A DNA stretch of 64,000 nucleotides from an uncultured Phascolarctobacterium sp. (lineage in GTDB: Bacteria; Bacillota; Negativicutes; Acidaminococcales; Acidaminococcaceae), in the NCBI GenBank assembly GCA_900544795.1, contig UQWM01000005.1, positions 46,024-110,023 on the forward strand, read 5' to 3'. Numbering within the stretch: the first letter of the stretch is position 1; each line of letters opens with the position of its first letter. The notes beneath the pieces were generated by a model. The model was not told the DNA's origin. It saw nothing but the letters and a program-made list of their open reading frames with translations, and made no database searches. Position numbers and translations under genes: made by a program. Positions 59,156 through 64,000 of this stretch are shown in pieces.

Positions 59156-59671
59156 ATGAAAGAATGGCTTGTAGTAGATGGCTATAATGTTATCAATAAT
59201 TGGCAGGATTTTCGCCGCTTTCGTGAAGAGAACCTGGAGCACGCCCGTGAGCTTTTAAAAGAAAAGCTGATAGAATATGTGTCTTTTAAGGGCTATGCGG
59301 GAATCGTGGTTTTTGACGCGCAGGAAGTGCAGGGAGCGGCTGCGGTCGAGAAGCTGGGGCCGTTGGAAGTAGTGTTTACCGGCGAAGGTGAGACGGCTGA
59401 TTCCTGGATCGAGCGGCATGTTTACGAACTGGTCAGGAAGGGCGGCAAGGTTTTTGTCGTTACCAGCGATTACGCCGAGCAATTGAATGTTTTGGGCAGC
59501 GGCGCCTACAGGGTATCGGCACGGGAATTTCGTGAGGAATACGCGCTGGCTAAAAAGCAGATTGCCGAACGCAGCGAAAGGCTGGCGGGGGGACTTGGCC
59601 GCAACGAGCTGGGAGGCAGGCTGCAAGAGCATATTCTTGATCATTTTGAGAAGCTGCGCCGTGATACCTAA
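59156..59671 (+). CDS. NYN/YacP-like ribosome-associated endoribonuclease
   Basis: A PIN-like NYN nuclease of 171 residues. The catalytic acidic residues are in LVVDGYNVINNW near the start, VVFDAQEVQG and TADSWIERHVY, with a further site at VVTSDYAEQL. YacP/Rae1 in Bacillus cleaves mRNA in the ribosomal A site. Here it sits between rlmB and sigH, the same order as in Bacillus, so the same role is likely but not proven. Confidence 0.88.
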   Translation: MKEWLVVDGYNVINNWQDFRRFREENLEHARELLKEKLIEYVSFKGYAGIVVFDAQEVQGAAAVEKLGPLEVVFTGEGETADSWIERHVYELVRKGGKVFVVTSDYAEQLNVLGSGAYRVSAREFREEYALAKKQIAERSERLAGGLGRNELGGRLQEHILDHFEKLRRDT

Positions 59672-59753
59672 AAATTGACGCTGACAATAGTATGGAGTAT
59701 AATGAAAAGGCTGACAAATGCAGGAAATTCCTAAGAAACGGAGGTCGGTGCCA

Positions 59754-60479
59754 ATGAGTACGGAAACGCCATATAATCCTTATGCGGCTTTTGAAAACAT
59801 GGCGGATGAAGATGTCGTCTTAAAGGCAAAACAGGAAGATAACGCCCTTGCGCAGGAATATCTTTTGCATAAATATCGTAATTTCGTGCGGGCTAAGGCC
59901 AGAAGCTATTTTTTGATAGGTGCTGAACGTGAAGATATCATCCAGGAGGGTATGATAGGTCTGTATAAGGCGATTCGAGACTTTCGCAGCGATAAATTAT
60001 CATCTTTCAGGGCTTTCGCGGAGCTGTGTGTGACACGTCAGATCATTACGGCGATCAAAACGGCGACCCGGCAAAAGCATATTCCACTTAATTCGTATGT
60101 TTCTTTGAACAAGCCTATTTATGAAGAAGATTCTGACCGGACGCTGCTGGATATCATTTCCGGCGCTAAGGTAGCTAATCCCGAAGATATGATCATCAGC
60201 AGGGAAGAATTTGTTGATATCGAAAATAAAATGAATAACATTCTCAGCGACCTTGAATGGAAGGTTTTGATGAGTTATTTAGACGGCAAATCCTATCAGG
60301 AGATCGCAGTAGAATTAGATCGGCATATCAAATCCATCGATAACGCGCTGCAGCGTGTAAAACGCAAGCTGGAAAAATATATTATGAACCGCAGTGAGAA
60401 CACTGATTTGAGTGAAGTTTACAGCGGCCTTTTGGCTATGGATCCCAGTGAGCGGTTCACTCACCGCAAGCGTGATTGA
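59754..60479 (+). CDS. sigH: SigH-like RNA polymerase sigma factor
   Basis: A sigma70-family factor of 241 residues with regions 2 and 4 but no region 1. Region 2 reads AQEYLLHKYRNFVRAKARSYFLIGAEREDIIQEGMIGLYKAIRDF, and region 4 has LSDLEWKVLMSYLDGKSYQEIAVELDRHIKSIDNALQRVKRKL. The match in order and context (rlmB, NYN gene, sigH) is to Spo0H/SigH. In Bacillus SigH controls the transition state and early sporulation; in non-sporulating relatives it may serve competence or stress. I chose ATG 59754 after GGAGG; a frame 12 codons longer lacks a good site. Confidence 0.9.
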   Translation: MSTETPYNPYAAFENMADEDVVLKAKQEDNALAQEYLLHKYRNFVRAKARSYFLIGAEREDIIQEGMIGLYKAIRDFRSDKLSSFRAFAELCVTRQIITAIKTATRQKHIPLNSYVSLNKPIYEEDSDRTLLDIISGAKVANPEDMIISREEFVDIENKMNNILSDLEWKVLMSYLDGKSYQEIAVELDRHIKSIDNALQRVKRKLEKYIMNRSENTDLSEVYSGLLAMDPSERFTHRKRD

Positions 60480-60505
60480 TAATAATGATAAATGTGAAAC
60501 AAAAT

Positions 60506-60547
60506 AGTAACATCATTTAGATTTTTCTGAATGATGTTATTTTTTTA
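60506..60547 (+). terminator. sigH terminator
   Basis: Stem TAACATCATT / AATGATGTTA with a 12-base loop and seven Ts. Confidence 0.88.
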
Positions 60548-60604
60548 AAGGATTTCGTCAACAAACAGCGAATATAGCAGTAATTAGAAAGTGAAGGCCA
60601 AAAT

Positions 60605-60619
60605 TTACGCTGAGCGTAA
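60605..60619. promoter_or_regulatory. inverted repeat upstream of the BrxF-like gene
   Basis: TTACGC-tga-GCGTAA lies just before the AGGAGG site of the next gene. It could be an operator or a hairpin that hides the ribosome-binding site. Confidence 0.4.
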
Positions 60620-60635
60620 TTAGGAGGTAATGGAC

Positions 60636-61097
60636 ATGAGCCAAGTAGAAGAATTTGTGAAAATTGTGGAAGGCGTAAAAAATCAGGATGTAAAGGTAGT
60701 TGTCGTAACGGGTAAACCGGGCAGCGGTAAAAGCAAGGTGCTGCGCGAAGCTGCCGAAGGTAAAAAATGGGATTACATTGACTGTCGCCTTTTGATTACT
60801 GAAAAATTTTTGGAAGTCCCTCCTGGAGAACGGAAAGCCAAAGCGCCTGAAATGATGGCTGAGATTTTAGAAGGCTACGACGGCGAGGTAATTTTGCTGG
60901 ATCGCCTGCAAACCTTGTTTGTCCCGGTATTCCACATTGATATTGATGCTCTGTTGCATAAACTCAGCGAAAAATATGTAATCGTAACTGCTTGGCCTGG
61001 TTACCTTGAAGAAGGAAAGCTTTGCTACGATAAATTCGATGGAACGGAATCCATCCGTATCGGTTCGGAAGGTTTTACGGTTTGGAACGTTGATTGA
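60636..61097 (+). CDS. BrxF-like P-loop NTPase, isolated
   Basis: A 153-residue protein with Walker A GKPGSGKS (26-33) and Walker B VILLD (85-89). The layout resembles BrxF of BREX type 3 phage-defence systems: DYIDCRLLITEKFLEVPPGERKAKAPEMM, LLDRLQTLFVP, then YVIVTAWPGYLEEGKLCY. BrxF has a small P-loop followed by the AWPG-like strand. No other BREX gene (brxA, brxC, pglX, pglZ, brxL) is in the window. The ATG at 60636 lies 8 bases after AGGAGG. pfkA starts 15 bases downstream, so the two are likely cotranscribed. Function here is unknown, and the BrxF match is my recognition, not a search. Confidence 0.7.
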   Translation: MSQVEEFVKIVEGVKNQDVKVVVVTGKPGSGKSKVLREAAEGKKWDYIDCRLLITEKFLEVPPGERKAKAPEMMAEILEGYDGEVILLDRLQTLFVPVFHIDIDALLHKLSEKYVIVTAWPGYLEEGKLCYDKFDGTESIRIGSEGFTVWNVD

Positions 61098-61112
61098 AAA
61101 GCGAGGTAAGCA

Positions 61113-62207
61113 ATGAGCCAGGCAAAAAAAAGACTGGCGGTTCTGACCGGCGGAGGTGATTGCCCCGGACTGAACGCAGTTATCAGAGCTGTGGTAAAAA
61201 CGGCTCTTAATAATGGATATGATATTTTTGGTATAGAAAATGGTTTCAACGGACTGGTAACGGGACGAATGGGACTGATGACTTATAAAGATGTTTCCGG
61301 CATCCTGCCGCGAGGTGGGACGATCCTGGGAACGACCAACCGCGACAACCCTTTTAAGTTTGCAGTAGAAGAAGAAGGGGAACTGGTTTATTACGATAAA
61401 CGCGCGGAAGTAATGCATAATCTTGAAAAAAATGGTATTGAAGCTTTAGTGGTTATCGGCGGAGACGGCAGCTTGAACATAGCTGCCAGGCTGGCTAAAG
61501 AGTGCGGTGCGAATGTCGTGGGGGTACCTAAAACGATCGACAACGACCTTCCCTGCACAGAGCGTACATTCGGTTTTGACACAGCAATGGCGATGGCTAC
61601 GGAAGCTTTGGATAGGATCCATACAACAGCAGAATCTCATCACCGCGTTATGGCGTTGGAAGTTATGGGACGTTATGCTGGCTGGATCGCATTGCATTCC
61701 GGCATAGCCGGTGGAGCAGATGTTATTCTGATACCGGAGATACCTTACAGTATCGAATCGGTAATTGGGAAAATCAGAGCCCGCCAGGCGTCCGGGAAAC
61801 AATTCAGTATCATTGTTGTAGCTGAAGGAGCAAAACCTGTGGGCGGCGAAATGTCGATCGCGCGCATGGTCAAGGGCAGCTTCGAGCCCATCCGTCTCGG
61901 CGGAGCAGGAGAAAAACTGGTTCGCGAGATCGAGGAGAAAACGGGTATCGAATCGCGGTGTACTGTATTAGGTTATCTACAAAGAGGCGGCACGCCTACA
62001 CCTTTCGACAGAGTTCTTTCTACGCGTTACGGTGTAGCAGCGGTCGAGGCTTGCATGCGCAAGGAATATAACGTTATGGTATCACTGCAAAACGATAAGA
62101 TCGTTACGGAGCCTATCGAGAAGGTTGCCTCCGAGCCACGGTTAGTACCAGTAGACAGCGATATTATTCGCACAGGACGTCAAATGGGCTTATGTTTTGG
62201 TGACTGA
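61113..62207 (+). CDS. pfkA: 6-phosphofructokinase
   Basis: Phosphorylates fructose-6-phosphate in glycolysis. The phosphate-donor motifs are GGGDCPGLNAVIRAVV, GGDGS (116-120), PKTIDND (139-145) and AVEACMRKEYNVMV. The Gly at the GGDG position points to ATP rather than pyrophosphate, but the Lys of PKTIDND, usually Gly in standard ATP enzymes, is of the pyrophosphate-enzyme type. This mixture occurs in group III ATP-PFKs. Length of 364 residues also fits that group rather than the 320-residue Bacillus type. The gene lies 15 bases after the BrxF-like gene. Confidence 0.92.
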   Translation: MSQAKKRLAVLTGGGDCPGLNAVIRAVVKTALNNGYDIFGIENGFNGLVTGRMGLMTYKDVSGILPRGGTILGTTNRDNPFKFAVEEEGELVYYDKRAEVMHNLEKNGIEALVVIGGDGSLNIAARLAKECGANVVGVPKTIDNDLPCTERTFGFDTAMAMATEALDRIHTTAESHHRVMALEVMGRYAGWIALHSGIAGGADVILIPEIPYSIESVIGKIRARQASGKQFSIIVVAEGAKPVGGEMSIARMVKGSFEPIRLGGAGEKLVREIEEKTGIESRCTVLGYLQRGGTPTPFDRVLSTRYGVAAVEACMRKEYNVMVSLQNDKIVTEPIEKVASEPRLVPVDSDIIRTGRQMGLCFGD

Positions 62208-62253
62208 CTTGATAAAGTTAATTTAATATGCCTTTGGTTTACAGCAACATTGC

Positions 62254-62288
62254 AAGGACAGCGGAAGTGGACGCCGCTGTCCTTTTCC
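62254..62288 (+). terminator. pfkA terminator
   Basis: Stem AAGGACAGCGG / CCGCTGTCCTT with a T-rich tail. Confidence 0.88.
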
Positions 62289-62307
62289 TTTATTATTCAG
62301 GTAAATT

Positions 62308-62360
62308 TCAGGTAAATTTATATAATTAAACTTGGCGGTAACGCCAATAGAATGTATAAT
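62308..62360 (+). promoter_or_regulatory. uppP promoter with tandem 11-base repeats and an inverted repeat
   Basis: Two exact head-to-tail copies of CAGGTAAATTT (62308-62318 and 62319-62329) end 2 bases before the -35 box TTGGCG (62332-62337). A 17-base spacer leads to TATAAT (62355-62360). The -35 and spacer form the inverted repeat TTGGCG-gtaa-CGCCAA (62332-62347). The 11-base direct repeat is the usual spacing of OmpR/PhoB-family response regulators. Confidence 0.65.
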
Positions 62361-62413
62361 GTAGAAGTTAGTAAAAAATAAGTGTAAAAGTAATTGTGGA
62401 AGGATAATCAATA

Positions 62414-63217
62414 ATGGATCAGAATCTTATAGCGGTAATAGTTGGATTTGTCGAGGGTGTAACAGAGTTTTTGCCGGTTTCTTCGACAGGGCATATGATT
62501 ATTGTTGGCCATATGCTGGGATTTGATGGTGCAGCCGCTGATATTTTTGACGTTTTTGTGCAGCTTGGAGCGATTCTGTCTGTCATTTTTATTTATAAGG
62601 AACGTTTTGCCAGGTTCTTTACTAAAGAGGGTTGGCAGGTAAATAAAGGACTTAGCGTCTGGCATGTGGCGGTTGGTATCGTTCCGGTCATGGGTGTGGC
62701 ATTTTTTGCTTACAAATATATTAAAGAATATCTTTTTTCGCCGGCTACAGTTGCCGTAGGTTTGGTGTTGGGTGCTTTGCTGATGATGTATGCTGAGCAT
62801 AAGACCAAAGACAAACAGGCGGAGATGGTCGACGATGTGGACAAGATAACTTTAAAGCAGGCTGCTTTAGTAGGAGCTTTTCAGTTGCTTTCCTTGTGGC
62901 CGGGGTTCTCGCGTTCCGGCAGTACGCTGGCCGGCGGTCTTTTGGTGGGCTTAAAACGAGAAACAGCGGCTAATTACACCTTTTTGATAGCTGTGCCGTT
63001 AATGTTTGTGGCCTGTTTATATGATTTACTGAAAAATATCAGCATTCTGACAGTCGATGATCTGCAGATGCTTGCGATTGGATTTGTGGTCGCTTTTATC
63101 GTAGCTTACTGGTCTGTTTTATGGTTTTTAAAATTTCTCCATAAATATAGCTTGACATCTTTTGCATATTATCGTATCATACTTGCTGTAGCTGCTTTAA
63201 CATACTTCTATTTTTAA
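62414..63217 (+). CDS. uppP: undecaprenyl-diphosphatase UppP (BacA)
   Basis: A membrane enzyme that dephosphorylates undecaprenyl diphosphate to recycle the lipid carrier for cell-wall and surface-polysaccharide synthesis; overexpression gives bacitracin resistance. The signature motifs are EGVTEFLPVSSTGHMIIVGH and LLSLWPGFSRSGSTLAGGLL, with the catalytic Glu, Ser and Arg residues. About eight membrane segments over 267 residues. GGAAGG lies before the start. Its promoter region carries the direct and inverted repeats described separately, so expression is probably controlled by a response regulator. Confidence 0.95.
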   Translation: MDQNLIAVIVGFVEGVTEFLPVSSTGHMIIVGHMLGFDGAAADIFDVFVQLGAILSVIFIYKERFARFFTKEGWQVNKGLSVWHVAVGIVPVMGVAFFAYKYIKEYLFSPATVAVGLVLGALLMMYAEHKTKDKQAEMVDDVDKITLKQAALVGAFQLLSLWPGFSRSGSTLAGGLLVGLKRETAANYTFLIAVPLMFVACLYDLLKNISILTVDDLQMLAIGFVVAFIVAYWSVLWFLKFLHKYSLTSFAYYRIILAVAALTYFYF

Positions 63218-63259
63218 TGAGTTTTGTAAAAAAAGTTACTGAAATGGGTAAAAAAGTGG

Positions 63260-63288
63260 TTGACAAAATGATTATGTTAATATATAAT
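63260..63288 (+). promoter_or_regulatory. tRNA operon promoter
   Basis: TTGACA (63260-63265), 17 bases, TATAAT (63283-63288): a perfect consensus promoter, 22 bases before the first tRNA. Confidence 0.9.
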
Positions 63289-63309
63289 CTTCCTTGTCAC
63301 TAATTAAGT

Positions 63310-63385
63310 GCTGGCATAGCTCAACTGGTAGAGCAGCTGACTTGTAATCAGCAGGTTGTGGGTTCAAGTCCTATTGCCAGCTCCA
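63310..63385 (+). tRNA. tRNA-Thr (TGT)
   Basis: A 76-base tRNA with acceptor GCTGGCA / TGCCAGC, the anticodon loop CTTGTAA and an encoded CCA. Reads ACA. Confidence 0.97.
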
Positions 63386-63391
63386 AAATCT

Positions 63392-63476
63392 GGAGAGGTT
63401 CCCGAGTGGCTAAAGGGAGCAGACTGTAAATCTGCCGCGTTTCGCTTCGTTGGTTCGAATCCAACCCTCTCCACCA
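63392..63476 (+). tRNA. tRNA-Tyr (GTA)
   Basis: An 85-base tRNA with a long variable arm, acceptor GGAGAGG / CCTCTCC, anticodon loop CTGTAAA and an encoded CCA. Confidence 0.97.
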
Positions 63477-63505
63477 ATTTTTACTTAATTTTTGCTTATT
63501 TTTAT

Positions 63506-63581
<76 letters not shown>

Positions 63582-63595
63582 ACTTTGGTAAGGAC

Positions 63596-63671
63596 GCTGA
63601 TGTAGCTCAGTCGGCAGAGCGTATCCTTGGTAAGGATAAGGTCACCAGTTCAATCCTGGTCATCAGCTCCA
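63596..63671 (+). tRNA. tRNA-Thr (GGT)
   Basis: A 76-base tRNA, acceptor GCTGATG / CATCAGC, anticodon loop TTGGTAA, encoded CCA. Reads ACC and ACT. Confidence 0.97.
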
Positions 63672-63680
63672 AATAAATAT

Positions 63681-63757
63681 GGCGGCGTAGCTCAGTTGGC
63701 TAGAGCATTCGGTTCATACCCGGAGTGTCCGCGGTTCAAATCCGTGCGCCGCCACCA
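63681..63757 (+). tRNA. elongator tRNA-Met (CAT)
   Basis: A 77-base tRNA, acceptor GGCGGCG / CGCCGCC fully paired, anticodon loop TTCATAC, encoded CCA. The fully paired acceptor separates it from the initiator upstream. A CAT anticodon could also be a lysidine-modified tRNA-Ile, which is not excluded. Confidence 0.9.
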
Positions 63758-63765
63758 ACAAAAAT

Positions 63766-63792
63766 AAAACCTCAATCTGAGGTTTTTTTTAT
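63766..63792 (+). terminator. terminator after the tRNA cluster
   Basis: Stem AAAACCTCA / TGAGGTTTT with a 3-base loop and a T-run, 110 bases before tuf. Confidence 0.85.
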
Positions 63793-63900
63793 TATAATCA
63801 TAAAACTGTCGGCAGGAGTTTGCACGCAGGCAGCGAATATGATAAAATGGCTGCAAAGCCTATCTACAAAATACCAAAATGAGATTCGGAGGAAAAATGA

Positions 63901-64000
63901 ATGGCAAAGCAAAAATACGAAAGAACCAAACCGCATGCTAATATTGGCACTATCGGTCACGTTGACCATGGTAAAACAACCCTGACCGCAGCAATCACCA
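63901..64000 (+). CDS. tuf: elongation factor Tu, N-terminal part (runs off the window)
   Basis: The first 33 codons are present: MAKQKYERTKPHANIGTIGH then VDHGKTTLTAAIT, the EF-Tu N-terminus with the GTPase G1 loop. GGAGG lies about 9 bases before the ATG. A tRNA cluster directly ahead of tuf is a known arrangement in many bacteria. Confidence 0.96.
   Translation, partial: MAKQKYERTKPHANIGTIGHVDHGKTTLTAAIT

Noticed and set aside
60636..61097. A complete BREX defence system
   Set aside because: Only the BrxF-like gene is present. The neighbours are sigH and pfkA, so the window does not hold a BREX locus.

Overview
The window is a 64 kb stretch of a bacterial chromosome. Its genes combine Firmicute and diderm traits. 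The Firmicute traits are T-box leaders, CtsR/ClpC, CarD, a YacL-like PIN-TRAM protein, Mini-RNase III, a SigH-like sigma factor, and the RlmB-NYN order. The diderm traits are a complete RND efflux pair, a BacA/SbmA-type ABC protein and an autotransporter-like secreted passenger. Together they point to the Negativicutes. Abundant glutamate and branched-chain amino acid genes make an Acidaminococcaceae relative (Acidaminococcus/Phascolarctobacterium) my best guess; this is inferred from gene content, not from any marker search. Coding strands are compact, most operons end in clear intrinsic terminators, and base composition is moderate except for an AT-rich island at about 19.2-21.7 kb.

Layout. 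0-2.3 kb: the edge of an efflux-like gene behind an autoregulated TetR repressor, then rmuC and a small membrane protein. 2.3-4.4 kb: a serine T-box in front of serA. 4.4-5 kb: xpt. 5.1-11.6 kb: a leucine T-box controls ilvN-ilvC-leuC-leuD-leuB-ilvB, which lacks leuA and ilvD. 11.7-19.2 kb: an arginase-family protein, rsgA, an HTH-methyltransferase fusion, a small membrane iron-sulfur pair, arylamine N-acetyltransferase, cca and a C39-like secreted protease. 19.2-21.7 kb: the AT-rich island, with a passenger-like exported protein that has no barrel, a perfect inverted repeat over its stop codon, and a tandem-HTH regulator. 21.7-24 kb: ahpC plus a disulfide reductase with AhpF domains in swapped order. 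24-29 kb: potABC with two potD genes. 29-34.5 kb: a NamZ-like lipoprotein, a double-HD protein, glutamate dehydrogenase and an aminotransferase. 34.5-37.2 kb: an Ssu/Tau-type ABC importer. 37.4-45.2 kb: a secreted protein of unknown role, the RND adaptor and pump, and the BacA-like ABC protein. 45.3-46.5 kb: a flavodiiron protein.

46.5-60.5 kb is an information-processing and stress cluster: ctsR, clpC, radA, carD, PIN-TRAM protein, ispDF, gltX, cysS, mrnC, thyX, rlmB, NYN endonuclease and sigH. clpC carries an McsA-like zinc finger at its N-terminus, and no mcsB is present in the cluster. 60.6-62.2 kb: a BrxF-like P-loop protein sits directly in front of pfkA, with no other BREX gene in sight. 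62.3-63.2 kb: uppP behind an unusually patterned promoter. 63.2-64 kb: five tRNA genes (Thr, Tyr, fMet, Thr, Met), then the start of tuf.

The best candidates for undescribed biology are the McsA-ClpC fusion without McsB, the isolated BrxF-like gene coupled to pfkA, the permuted AhpF-type reductase next to ahpC, and the passenger/inverted-repeat/tandem-HTH island. No CRISPR array, rRNA, transposase or recognisable phage gene was seen.
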